Of a stretch of 64,000 nucleotides of DNA, positions 1-13,069 are shown piece by piece. The position numbers and the translations under genes are program-made. The number at the start of each line of letters is the position of its first letter. Within the stretch, counting starts at the first letter, position 1. Below the pieces are notes generated by a model, which was given only the letters and a program-made list of their open reading frames with translations, was not told where the DNA came from and made no database searches. Origin of the DNA: Bugula neritina (lineage: Eukaryota; Bryozoa; Gymnolaemata; Cheilostomatida; Bugulidae); NCBI GenBank assembly GCA_964035545.1, contig CAXIUT010000183.1, positions 496,001 to 560,000 on the forward strand, given 5' to 3'.

Positions 1-230
1 GGTAAACTACTGAAATATACTGTAACACACTGAAAAATACTGCAACATACTGAAATATACTGCGACACATTGCAATATACTGCAACATACCAAAATATAT
101 GGTAAACTACTGAAATATACTTTAACACATTGAAAATTACTGCAACATACTGAAATATACTGTAACACACTGAAATATACTGCAACAAACTGAAATACAC
201 TGTAACATATTGAAATAAACTGCAACATAC

Positions 231-650
231 CAAAATATATGGTAAACTACTGAAATATACTTTAACACATTGAAAAATACTGCAACATACTAAAATATAC
301 CGTAACACACTGCAAGATACTGCAACATACCGAAATACACTGTAACATACTGAAACACACTGCAACATACTGCATTATACTGACATACACTGGAACATAT
401 TGAAATACACTGCAACACAATGAAATATACTGCAACATACCAAAATATATGGTAAACTACTGAAATATACTTTAACACATTGAAAAATACTGCAACATAC
501 TAAAATATACCGTAACACACTGCAAGATACTGCAACATACCGAAATACACTGTAACATACTGAAACACACTGCAACATACTGCATTATACTGACATACAC
601 TGGAACATATTGAAATACACTGCAACACAATGAAATATACTGCAACATAC
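231..650. repeat. Local 210-bp tandem duplication
   Basis: Bases 231-440 and 441-650 appear identical by eye. Each copy starts with the decamer pair CAAAATATAT GGTAAACTAC and ends with the block holding the rare decamers TGCATTATAC, TGACATACAC and TGGAACATAT. It is a recent local duplication of 21 decamers inside the first large block. A matching arrangement occurs 3,402 bp downstream, so the duplication predates that larger copy. Confidence 0.85.
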
Positions 651-760
651 CGAAATACACTGTAACATACTGAAACACACTGCAACATACTGCATTATAC
701 TGACATACACTGGAACATATTGAAATACACTGCAACACAATGAAATATACTGCAACATAC
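541..760. repeat. Local 110-bp tandem duplication
   Basis: The 11-decamer block at 541-650, starting CGAAATACAC and containing TGCATTATAC, TGACATACAC and TGGAACATAT, is repeated directly at 651-760. The same doubled arrangement appears near 3,943-4,162, 15,737-15,956, 19,130-19,349 and 27,930-28,149. A single copy is seen near 2,943, 6,345 and 10,240. It is therefore a copy-number-variable module (one or two copies) within the larger repeat families. Confidence 0.8.
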
Positions 761-1682
761 CAAAATATATGGTAAACTACTGAAATATACTTTAACACAT
801 TGAAAAATACTGCAACATACTGAAATATACTGTAACACACTGAAATATACTGCAACATACTGAAATACACTGTAACATACTGAAATAAACAGTAACATAC
901 TGAAATACACTGCAACATCCTACAACATACTGAAAAACACTGTAACATTGTGAAATACACTGCAACACATTGAAAAATACTGCAACATACCGAAATATAC
1001 GGTAAACTATTGAATTATACTGTAACACATTGAAAAATACTGAAACACACTGAAATATACTCTGACACAATGCAATATACTGTAACATACTGAAATATGC
1101 TGTAGCACACTGAAATACACTGCAACTCACTGAAATATACTACAACATACTGAAAAACACTGTAACATATTGAAACATACTGCAACATACTACAACATAT
1201 TGAAAGACACTGCAACACATTGAAATATACTGCAACATACCTAAATATCCGGTAATATACTGAAATATACTGTAACACATTGAAAAATACTACAACATAC
1301 TGAAATACACTGTAACATGTTGAAATACACTGCAACACATTGAAATATACTGCAACCTATAGAAATATATGGTAAACTACTGAAATATACTGTAACACAT
1401 TGAAAAATACTGCAACATACTGAAACATACTGCGACACATTGCAATATACAGTAACATACTGAAACATGCTGTAGCACACTGAAATAGACTGCAGATCAC
1501 TGAAATATACTGCAACATACTGAAATACACTGCTACATACTGAAATATACTGCAACATACTGCAACATACTGAAATACACTGTAACATACTGAAATACAC
1601 TGCAACAAACTACAACATATTGAAATACACTTCAACACATTGAAATATACTGCAACATACCTAAATATACGGTAATATACCG

Positions 1683-1691
1683 AAAAAAAAA
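1683..1691. repeat. Nine-A run of the ACCG type (first of 19 seen)
   Basis: A unit reading ACCG followed by nine A, then CTGTAACAG, makes a 12-bp member in a 10-bp series. I find the nine-A form starting at 1683, 5085, 7377, 8980, 11272, 12505, 13487, 16880, 20273, 22335, 23728, 26811, 30983, 32376, 35139, 36272, 40606, 47572 and 54538. Each one shifts the decamer register by two bases. Confidence 0.85.
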
Positions 1692-2432
1692 CTGTAACAG
1701 ATTGAAAAAATCTGCAACATACTGAAATATACTGTAACACACTGAAATATACTGCAACATACTGAAATACACTGTAACATATTGAAACACACTGCAACAA
1801 ACTACAACATATTGAAATACACTGCAACGCATTGAAAGACACTGCAACACATTGAAATATACTGCAATATACCAATATATATGGTAAACTGCTGAAATAT
1901 ACTTTAACACATTGAAAAATACTGCAACATACTGAAATATACTGTAACACACTGAAATATACTGCAACATACTGCAACAATCTGAAATACACTGTAACAT
2001 ACTGAAATACACTCCAACAAACTACAACATATTGAAATACACTGCAACACATTGAAATATACTGCAACATACCTAAATATACGGTAATATACTGAAATAT
2101 ACTGTAACACATTGAAAATTACTGCAACATACTGAAATATACTGCGACACTTTGCAATGTACTGTAACATACTGAAACATGCTGTAGCACACTGAAATAC
2201 ACTGCAACTCACTGAAATATACTGCAACATATTGAAATACACTGCAACATCCTACAACATGCTAAAATACACGGTAACATATTGAAATACAGTACAACAC
2301 GTTGAAATATACTGCAACATACCGGAATATATGGTAAAGTACTGAAATATACTGTAACACACTGAAAAATACTGCAACATACTGAAATATACTGCGACAC
2401 ATTGCAATATACTGCAACATACCAAAATATAT

Positions 2433-2992
2433 GGTAAACTACTGAAATATACTTTAACACATTGAAAAATACTGCAACATACTGAAATATACTGTAACAC
2501 ACTGAAATATACTGCAACATACTGAAATACACTGTAACATACTGAAATAAACTGCAACATACCAAAATATATGGTAAACTACTGAAATATACTTTAACAC
2601 ATTGAAAATTCCTGCAACATACTAAAACATACTGTAACACACTGCAAGATACTGCAACATACTGAAATACACTGAAACATACTGAAATAAACTGCAACAT
2701 ACCAAAATATATGGTAAACTACTGAAATATACTGTAACACACTGAAAATTACTGCAGCATACTGAAATATACTGTAACACACTGAAATATACTGCAACAA
2801 ACTGAAATACACTGTAACATATTGAAATAAACTGCAACATACCAAAATATATGGTAAACTACTGAAATATACTTTAACACATTGAAAAATACTGCAACAT
2901 ACTAAAATATACCGTAACACACTGCAAGATACTGCAACATACCGAAATACACTGTAACATACTGAAACACACTGCAACATACTGCATTATAC
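2433..2992. repeat. Mid-level 140-bp block repeat
   Basis: The landmark GGTAAACTAC, preceded by CAAAATATAT, recurs at 2,433, 2,573, 2,713 and 2,853, spacings of exactly 140 bp or 14 decamers. The next landmark, at 3,063, is 210 bp on, so regular spacing ends there. Elsewhere the same landmark recurs at 100, 140, 210, 230 or 320 bp (for example 15,268, 15,408, 15,508 and 15,648). This is an intermediate layer of organisation between the decamer and the kilobase blocks, with variable length but always in whole decamers. Confidence 0.7.
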
Positions 2993-3591
2993 TGACATAC
3001 ACTGGAACATATTGAAATACACTGCAACACAATGAAATATACTGCAACATACCAAAATATATGGTAAACTACTGAAATATACTTTAACACATTGAAAAAT
3101 ACTGCAACATACTGAAATATACTGTAACACACTGAAATATACTGCAACATACTGAAATACACTGTAACATACTGAAATAAACAGTAACATACTGAAATAC
3201 ACTGCAACATCCTACAACATACTGAATTACACTGTAACATTGTGAAATACACTGCAACACATTGAAAAATACTGCAACATACCGAAATATACGGTAAACT
3301 ATTGAATTATACTGTAACACATTGAAAAATACTGAAACACACTGAAATATACTCTGACACAATGCAATATACTGTAACATACTGAAATATGCTGTAGCAC
3401 ACTGAAATACACTGCAACTCACTGAAATATACTACAACATACTGAAAAACACTGTAACATATTGAAACATACTGCAACATACTACAACATATTGAAAGAC
3501 ACTGCAACACATTGAAATATACTGCAACATACCTAAACATCCGGTAATATACTGAAATATACTGTAACACATTGAAAAATACTACAACATA

Positions 3592-6500
3592 CTGAAATAC
3601 ACTGTAACATATTGAAATACACTGCAACATACCAAAATATATGGTAAACTATTGAAATATACTTTAACACATTGAAAAATACTGCAACATACTAAAATAT
3701 ACCGTAACACACTGCAAGATACTGCAACATACCGAAATACACTGTAACATACTGAAACACACTGCAACATACTGCATTATACTGACATACACTGGAACAT
3801 ATTGAAATACACTGCAACACAATGAAATATACTGCAACATACCAAAATATATGGTAAACTACTGAAATATACTTTAACACATTGAAAAATACTGCAACAT
3901 ACTAAAATAGACCGTAACACACTGCAAGATACTGCAACATACCGAAATACACTGTAACATACTGAAACACACTGCAACATACTGCATTATACTGACATAC
4001 ACTGGAACATATTGAAATACACTGCAACACAATGAAATATACTGCAACATACCGAAATACACTGTAACATACTGAAACACACTGCAACATACTGCATTAT
4101 ACTGACATACACTGGAACATATTGAAATACACTGCAACACAATGAAATATACTGCAACATACCAAAATATATGGTAAACTACTGAAATATACTTTAACAC
4201 ATTGAAAAATACTGCAACATACTGAAATATACTGTAACACACTGAAATATACTGCAACATACTGAAATACACTGTAACATACTGAAATAAACAGTAACAT
4301 ACTGAAATACACCGCAACATCCTACAACATACTGAATTACACTGTAACATTGTGAAATACACTGCAACACATTGAAAAATACTGCAACATACCGAAATAT
4401 ACGGTAAACTATTGAATTATACTGTAACACATTGAAAAATACTGAAACACACTGAAATATACTCTGACACAATGCAATATACTGTAACATACTGAAATAT
4501 GCTGTAGCACACTGAAATACACTGCAACTCACTGAAATATACTACAACATACTGAAAAACACTGTAACATATTGAAACATACTGCAACATACTACAACAT
4601 ATTGAAAGACACTGCAACACATTGAAATATACTGCAACATACCTAAATATCCGGTAATATACTGAAATATACTGTAACACATTGAAAAATACTACAACAT
4701 ACTGAAATACACTGTAACATGTTGAAATACACTGCAACACATTGAAATATACTGCAACCTATAGAAATATATGGTAAACTACTGAAATATACTGTAACAC
4801 ATTGAAAAATACTGCAACATACTGAAACATACTGCGACACATTGCAATATACAGTAACATACTGAAACATGCTGTAGCACACTGAAATAGACTGCAGCTC
4901 ACTGAAATATACTGCAACATACTGAAATACACTGCTACATACTGAAATATACTGCAACATACTGCAACATACTGAAATACACTGTAACATACTGAAATAC
5001 ACTGCAACAAACTACAACATATTGAAATACACTGCAACACATTGAAATATACTGCAACATACCTAAATATACGGTAATATACCGAAAAAAAAACTGTAAC
5101 AGATTGAAAAAATCTGCAACATACTGAAATATACTGTAACACACTGAAATATACTGCAACATACTGAAATACACTGTAACATATTGAAACACACTGCAAC
5201 AAACTACAACATATTGAAATACACTGCAACGCATTGAAAGACACTGCAACACATTGAAATATACTGCAATATACCAATATATATGGTAAACTGCTGAAAT
5301 ATACTTTAACACATTGAAAAATACTGCAACATACTGAAATCTACTGTAACACACTGAAATATACTGCAACATACTGCAACAATCTGAAATACACTGTAAC
5401 ATACTGAAATACACTCCAACAAACTACAACCTATTGAAATACACTGCAACACATTGAAATATACTGCAACATACCTAAATATACGGTAATATACTGAAAT
5501 ATACTGTAACACATTGAAAATTACTGCAACATACTGAAATATACTGCGACACTTTGCAATGTACTGTAACATACTGAAACATGCTGTAGCACACTGAAAT
5601 ACACTGCAACTCACTGAAATATACTGCAACATATTGAAATACACTGCAACATCCTACAACATGCTAAAATACACGGTAACATATTGAAATACAGTACAAC
5701 ACGTTGAAATATACTGCAACATACCGGAATATATGGTAAAGTACTGAAATATACTGTAACACACTGAAAAATACTGCAACATACTGAAATATACTGCGAC
5801 ACATTGCAACATACTGCAACATACCAAAATATATGGTAAACTACTGAAATATACTTTAACACATTGAAAAATACTGCAACATACTGAAATATACTGTAAC
5901 ACACTGAAATATACTGCAACATACTGAAATACACTGTAACATACTGAAATAAACTGCAACATACCAAAATATATGGTAAACTACTGAAATATACTTTAAC
6001 ACATTGAAAAATCCTGCAACATACTAAAACATACTGTAACACACTGCAAGATACTGCAACATACTGAAATACACTGAAACATACTGAAATAAACTGCAAC
6101 ATACCAAAATATATGGTAAACTACTGAAATATACTGTAACACACTGAAAATTACTGTAGCATACTGAAATATACTGTAACACACTGAAATATACTGCAAC
6201 AAACTGAAATACACTGTAACATATTGAAATAAACTGCAACATACCAAAATATATGGTAAACTACTGAAATATACTTTAACACATTGAAAAATACTGCAAC
6301 ATACTAAAATATACCGTAACACACTGCAAGATACTGCAACATACCGAAATACACTGTAACATACTGAAACACACTGCAACATACTGCATTATACTGACAT
6401 ACACTGGAACATATTGAAATACACTGCAACACAATGAAATATACTGCAACATACCAAAATATATGGTAAACTACTGAAATATACTTTAACACATTGAAAA

Positions 6501-6993
6501 ATACTGCAACATACTGAAATATACTGTAACACACTGAAATATACTGCAACATACTGAAATACACTGTAACATACTGAAATAAACAGTAACATACTGAAAT
6601 ACACTGCAACATCCTACAACATACTGAATTACACTGTAACATTGTGAAATACACTGCAACACATTGAAAAATACTGCAACATACCGAAATATACGGTAAA
6701 CTATTGAATTATACTGTAACACATTGAAAAATACTGAAACACACTGAAATATACTCTGACACAATGCAATATACTGTAACATACTGAAATATGCTGTAGC
6801 ACACTGAAATACACTGCAACTCACTGAAATATACTACAACATACTGAAAAACACTGTAACATATTGAAACATACTGCAACATACTACAACATATTGAAAG
6901 ACACTGCAACACATTGAAATATACTGCAACATACCTAAACATCCGGTAATATACTGAAATATACTGTAACACATTGAAAAATACTACAACATA
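3592..6993. repeat. Higher-order repeat, 3,402-bp family, copy 2
   Basis: This is the second copy of the block that begins near 190, in the same order and at the same spacing, with scattered single-base differences. Near 7,025 the match to copy 1/copy 2 at offset 3,402 ends. The sequence instead continues at offset 2,292 (7,021 matching 4,729) up to about 7,428. This looks like a crossover between misaligned copies. The nine-A runs at 5,085 and 7,377 are 2,292 bp apart and support that continuation. Confidence 0.8.
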
Positions 6994-8680
6994 CTGAAAT
7001 ACACTGTAACATATTGAAATACACTGCAACACATTGAAATATACTGCAACCTATAGAAATATATGGTAAACTACTGAAATATACTGTAACACATTGAAAA
7101 ATACTGCAACATACTGAAACATACTGCGACACATTGCAATATACAGTAACATACTGAAACATGCTGTAGCACACTGAAATAGACTGCAGCTCACTGAAAT
7201 ATACTGCAACATACTGAAATACACTGCTACATACTGAAATATACTGCAACATACTGCAACATACTGAAATACACTGTAACATACTGAAATACACTGCAAC
7301 AAACTACAACATATTGAAATACACTGCAACACATTGAAATATACTGCAACATACCTAAATATACGGTAATATACCGAAAAAAAAACTGTAACAGATTGAA
7401 AAATTCTGCAACATACTGAAATAAACTGCAACACACTGAAATACAGCGCAAAATACTACAACATACTGAAATACACTGTAACATATTGAAATACACTGCA
7501 ACACTTTGAAATATACTGCAACATACCGAAATATATGGTAAACTACCAAAATATACTGTAACATTTTGAAAAATAGTGCAACACACTGAAATATACTCTG
7601 ACACATTGCAATATACTGTAACATACTGAAATATGCTGTAGCACACTGAAATACATTGCAACTCACTGAAATACACTGCAACATACTGAAATACACTGTA
7701 ACATATTGAAAAATACTGCAACATACTGCAACATACTGAAATACACTGCAACATATTGAAAGACACTGCAAGACAATGAAATATACTGCAACATACTGAA
7801 ATATACTGTAACACACTGAAATATACTGCAACATACTGAAATACACTGCTACATACTGAAATATACTGCAACATACTGCAACATACTGAAATACACTGTA
7901 ACATACTGAAATACACTGCAACAAACTACAACATATTGAAATACACTGCAACACATTGAAATATACTGCAACATACCTAAATATACGGTAATATAGCGGA
8001 AAAAAACTGTAACAGATTGACAAATTCTGCAACATACTGAAATATACTGCGACACATTGCAATATACTGTAACATACTGAAATATGCTCTAGCACACTGA
8101 AATACACTGCAACCCACTGAAATATACTGCAACATACGGAAATACACTGCAACACATTGAAATACACTGCAACATACCAAAATAAATGGTAAACTACTGA
8201 AATATACTTTAACACATTGAAAAATACTGCAACATACTGAAGTATACTGTAACACACTGAAATATACTGCAACATACTGAAATACACTGTAACATACTGA
8301 AATAAACAGTAACATACTGAAATACACTGCAACATCCTACAACATACTGAATTACACTGTAACATTGTGAAATACACTGCAACACATTGAAAAATACTGC
8401 AACATACCGAAATATACGGTAAACTATTGAATTATACTGTAACACATTGAAAAATACTGAAACACACTGAAATATACTCTGACACAATGCAATATACTGT
8501 AACATACTGAAATATGCTGTAGCACACTGAAATACACTGCAACTCACTGAAATATACTACAACATACTGAAAAACACTGTAACATATTGAAACATACTGC
8601 AACATACTACAACATATTGAAAGACACTGCAACACATTGAAATATACTGCAACATACCTAAATATCCGGTAATATACTGA
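4786..8680. repeat. Higher-order repeat, 3,895-bp unit, copy 1
   Basis: This segment matches the one starting at about 8,681 at a constant offset of 3,895 bp. Anchors are the A runs at 5,085/8,980 (nine A), 7,377/11,272 (nine A) and 8,000/11,895 (seven A after GCGG). It overlaps copy 2 of the 3,402-bp family and adds a segment, about 7,430-8,550, that is not in that family. The segment contains rare decamers such as AGCGCAAAAT-type and TGCTCTAGCAC-type units. The same added segment recurs 6,110 bp downstream, at about 13,540-14,660. Confidence 0.78.
8000..8006. repeat. Seven-A run of the GCGG type (first of 16 seen)
   Basis: A related unit reads TATAGCGG followed by seven A, then CTGTAACAG, giving an 11-bp member. 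Starts seen: 8000, 11895, 14110, 17503, 22858, 26201, 31506, 34489, 35662, 38595, 42179, 45561, 49145, 52527, 56111 and 61355. It lies 623 or 523 bp after a nine-A run in the left and middle families, and often 610 bp before the next nine- or eight-A run. Confidence 0.85.
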
Positions 8681-11600
8681 AATATACTGTAACACATTGA
8701 AAAATACTGCAACATACTGAAACATACTGCGACACATTGCAATATACAGTAACATACTGAAACATGCTGTAGCACACTGAAATAGACTGCAGCTCACTGA
8801 AATATACTGCAACATACTGAAATACACTGCTACATACTGAAATATACTGCAACATACTGCAACATACTGAAATACACTGTAACATACTGAAATACACTGC
8901 AACAAACTACAACATATTGAAATACACTGCAACACATTGAAATATACTGCAACATACCTAAATATACGGTAATATACCGAAAAAAAAACTGTAACAGATT
9001 GAAAAAACCTGCAACATACTGAAATATACTGTAACACACTGAAATATACTGCAACATACTGAAATACACTGTAACATATTGAAACACACTGCAACAAACT
9101 ACAACATATTGAAATACACTGCAACGCATTGAAAGACACTGCAACACATTGAAATATACTGCAATATACCAATATATATGGTAAACTGCTGAAATATACT
9201 TTAACACATTGAAAAATACTGCAACATACTGAAATATACTGTAACACACTGAAATATACTGCAACATACTGCAACAATCTGAAATACACTGTAACATACT
9301 GAAATACACTCCAACAAACTACAACATATTGAAATACACTGCAACACATTGAAATATACTGCAACATACCTAAATATACGGTAATATACTGAAATATACT
9401 GTAACACATTGAAAATTACTGCAACATACTGAAATATACTGCGACACTTTGCAATGTACTGTAACATACTGAAACATGCTGTAGCACACTGAAATACACT
9501 GCAACTCACTGAAATATACTGCAACATTTTGAAATACACTGCAACATCCTACAACATGCTAAAATACACGGTAACATATTGAAATACAGTACAACACGTT
9601 GAAATATACTGCAACATACCGGAATATATGGTAAAGTACTGAAATATACTGTAACACACTGAAAAATACTGCAACATACTGAAATATACTGCGACACATT
9701 GCAATATACTGCAACATACCAAAATATATGGTAAACTACTGAAATATACTTTAACACATTGAAAAATACTGCAACATACTGAAATATACTGTAACACACT
9801 GAAATATACTGCAACATACTGAAATACACTGTAACATACTGAAATAAACTGCAACATACCAAAATATATGGTAAACTACTGATATATACTTTAACACATT
9901 GAAAAATCCTGCAACATACTAAAACATACTGTAACACACTGCAAGATACTGCAACATACTGAAATACACTGAAACATACTGAAATAAACTGCAACATACC
10001 AAAATATATGGTAAACTACTGAAATATACTGTAACACACTGAAAATTACTGCAACATACTGAAATATACTGTAACACACTGAAATATACTGCAACAAACT
10101 GAAATACACTGTAACATATTGAAATAAACTGCAACATACCAAAATATATGGTAAACTACTGAAATATACTTTAACACATTGAAAAATACTGCAACATACT
10201 AAAATATACCGTAACACACTGCAAGATACTGCAACATACCGAAATACACTGTAACATACTGAAACACACTGCAACATACTGCATTATACTGACATACACT
10301 GGAACATATTGAAATACACTGCAACACAATGAAATATACTGCAACATACCAAAATATATGGTAAACTACTGAAATATACTTTAACACATTGAAAAATACT
10401 GCAACATACTGAAATATACTGTAACACACTGAAATATACTGCAACATACTGAAATACACTGTAACATACTGAAATAAACAGTAACATACTGAAATACACT
10501 GCAACATCCTACAACATACTGAATTACACTGTAACATTGTGAAATACACTGCAACACATTGAAAAATACTGCAACATACCGAAATATACGGTAAACTATT
10601 GAATTATACTGTAACACATTGAAAAATACTGAAACACACTGAAATATACTCTGACACAATGCAATATACTGTAACATACTGAAATATGCTGTAGCACACT
10701 GAAATACACTGCAACTCACTGAAATATACTACAACATACTGAAAAACACTGTAACATATTGAAACATACTGCAACATACTACAACATATTGAAAGACACT
10801 GCAACACTTTGAAATATACTGCAACATACCTAAACATCCGGTAATATACTGAAATATACTGTAACACATTGAAAAATACTACAACATACTGAAATACACT
10901 GTAACATATTGAAATACACTGCAACACATTGAAATATACTGCAACCTATAGAAATATATGGTAAACTACTGAAATATACTGTAACACATTGAAAAATACT
11001 GCAACATACTAAAACATACTGCGACACATTGCAATATACAGTAACATACTGAAACATGCTGTAGCACACTGAAATAGACTGCAGCTCACTGAAATATACT
11101 GCAACATACTGAAATACACTGCTACATACTGAAATATACTGCAACATACTGCAACATACTGAAATACACTGTAACATACTGAAATACACTGCAACAAACT
11201 ACAACATATTGAAATACACTGCAACACATTGAAATATACTGCAACATACCTAAATATACGGTAATATACCGAAAAAAAAACTGTAACAGATTGAAAAATT
11301 CTGCAACATACTGAAATAAACTGCAACACACTGAAATACAGCGCAAAATACTACAACATACTGAAATACACTGTAACATATTGAAATACACTGCAACACT
11401 TTGAAATATACTGCAACATACCGAAATATATGGTAAACTACCAAAATATACTGTAACATTTTGAAAAATAGTGCAACACACTGAAATATACTCTGACACA
11501 TTGCAATATACTGTAACATACTGAAATATGCTGTAGCACACTGAAATACATTGCAACTCACTGAAATACACTGCAACATACTGAAATACACTGTAACATA

Positions 11601-12185
11601 TTGAAAAATACTGCAACATACTGCAACATACTGAAATACACTGCAACATATCGAAAGACACTGCAAGACAATGAAATATACTGCAACATACTGAAATATA
11701 CTGTAACACACTGAAATATACTGCAACATACTGAAATACACTGCTACATACTGAAATATACTGCAACATACTGCAACATACTGAAATACAATGTAACACA
11801 CTGAAATACACTGCAACAAACTACAACATATTGAAATACACTGCAACACATTGAAATATACTGCAACATACCTAAATATACGGTAATATAGCGGAAAAAA
11901 ACTGTAACAGATTGAAAAATTCTGCAACATACTGAAATATACTGCGACACATTGCAATATACTGTAACATACTGAAATATGCTCTAGCACACTGAAATAC
12001 ACTGCAACCCACTGAAATATACTGCAACATACGGAAATACACTGCAACACATTGAAATACACTGCAACATACCAAAATAAATGGTAAACTACTGAAATAT
12101 ACTTTAACACATTGAAAAATACTGCAACATACTGAAGTATACTGTAACACACTGAAATATACTGCAACATACTGAAATACACTGT
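8681..12185. repeat. Higher-order repeat, 3,895-bp unit, partial copy 2
   Basis: Matches 4,786-8,290 at offset 3,895. Near 12,185 the two part: the upstream copy continues with TGTAACATACTGAAATAAAC, while this copy switches to TGTAACATATTGAAACACAC and follows sequence found 3,113 bp earlier (about 9,070 onward). The copy is therefore about 3.5 kb of the 3.9-kb unit, ended by a switch between repeat variants. Confidence 0.75.
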
Positions 12186-13069
12186 AACATATTGAAACAC
12201 ACTGCAACAAACTACAACATATTGAAATACACTGCAACGCATTGAAAGACACTGCAACACATTGAAATATACTGCAATATACCAATATATATGGTAAACT
12301 GCTGAAATATACTTTAACACATTGAAAAATACTGCAACATACTGAAATATACTGTAACACACTGAAATATACTGCAACATACTGCAACAATCTGAAATAC
12401 ACTGTAACATACTGAAATACACTGCAACAAACTACAACATATTGAAATACACTGCAACACATTGAAATATACTGCAACATACCTAAATATACGGTAATAT
12501 ACCGAAAAAAAAACTGTAACAGATTGAAAAATTCTGCAACATACTGAAATAAACTGCTACACACTGAAATACACCGCAAAATACTACAACATACTGAAAT
12601 ACACTGTAACATATTGAAATACACTGCAACACTTTGAAATATACTGCAACATACCGAAATATATGTTAAACTACTAAAATATACTGTAACACTTTGAAAA
12701 ACAGTGCAACATACTGAAATATACTGCGACACTTTGCGATGTACTGTATCATACTGAAATATGCTGTAGCACACTGAAATACACTGCAACTCACTGAAAT
12801 ATACTGCAACATATTGAAATACACTGCAACATCCTACAACATGCTAAAATACACGGTAACATATTGAAATACAGTACAACACGTTGAAATATACTGCAAC
12901 ATACCGGAATATATGGTAAAGTACTGAAATATACTGTAACACACTGAAAAATACTGCAACATACTGAAATATACTGCGACACATTGCAATATACTGCAAC
13001 ATACCAAAATATATGGTAAACTACTGAAATATACTTTAACACATTGAAAAATACTGCAACATAATGAAA
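12186..13069. repeat. Mosaic linker between repeat families
   Basis: This stretch joins pieces found elsewhere. About 12,186-12,420 follows 9,073-9,310 (offset 3,113). A nine-A run at 12,505-12,513 sits 610 bp after the seven-A run at 11,895. The interval from about 11,571 to 13,079 recurs at 25,877-27,385 (offset 14,306). No sequence outside the decamer pattern is present. Confidence 0.65.

Larger units (their letters stand above)
190..3591. repeat. Higher-order repeat, 3,402-bp family, copy 1
   Basis: From about 190 the sequence matches that 3,402 bp downstream. Diagnostic matches include CGTAACACAC at 301 and 3,703, and the nine-A run at 1,683-1,691 and 5,085-5,093. The block holds about 340 decamers, the local 210-bp and 110-bp duplications, and an internal re-use of its own parts at an offset of 2,292 bp (for example 792 onward against 3,084 onward). 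The last digit of 3,402 reflects one 12-bp unit (nine-A run) among units otherwise 10 bp long. The left boundary is judged by eye, where the match to 3,592 fades. Confidence 0.8.

Noticed and set aside
231-260. CArG-like (MADS/SRF) site at CCAAAATATATGG and the variant CCAATATATATGG
   Set aside because: The A/T core is nine bases, not the six of a CC(A/T)6GG site. The motif recurs as an ordinary repeat variant with no regulatory context.
1683-1691. Poly(A) tail or retroposon 3' end at the A runs
   Set aside because: Runs are only 7-9 A, lie inside one unit of the decamer series, recur at fixed spacing in every block, and have no adjacent non-satellite sequence or target-site duplication.
8000-8030. 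Intrinsic terminator at GCGG plus A run read on the minus strand
   Set aside because: There is no GC-rich stem-loop next to the run, and it belongs to a repeat unit found at least 16 times.
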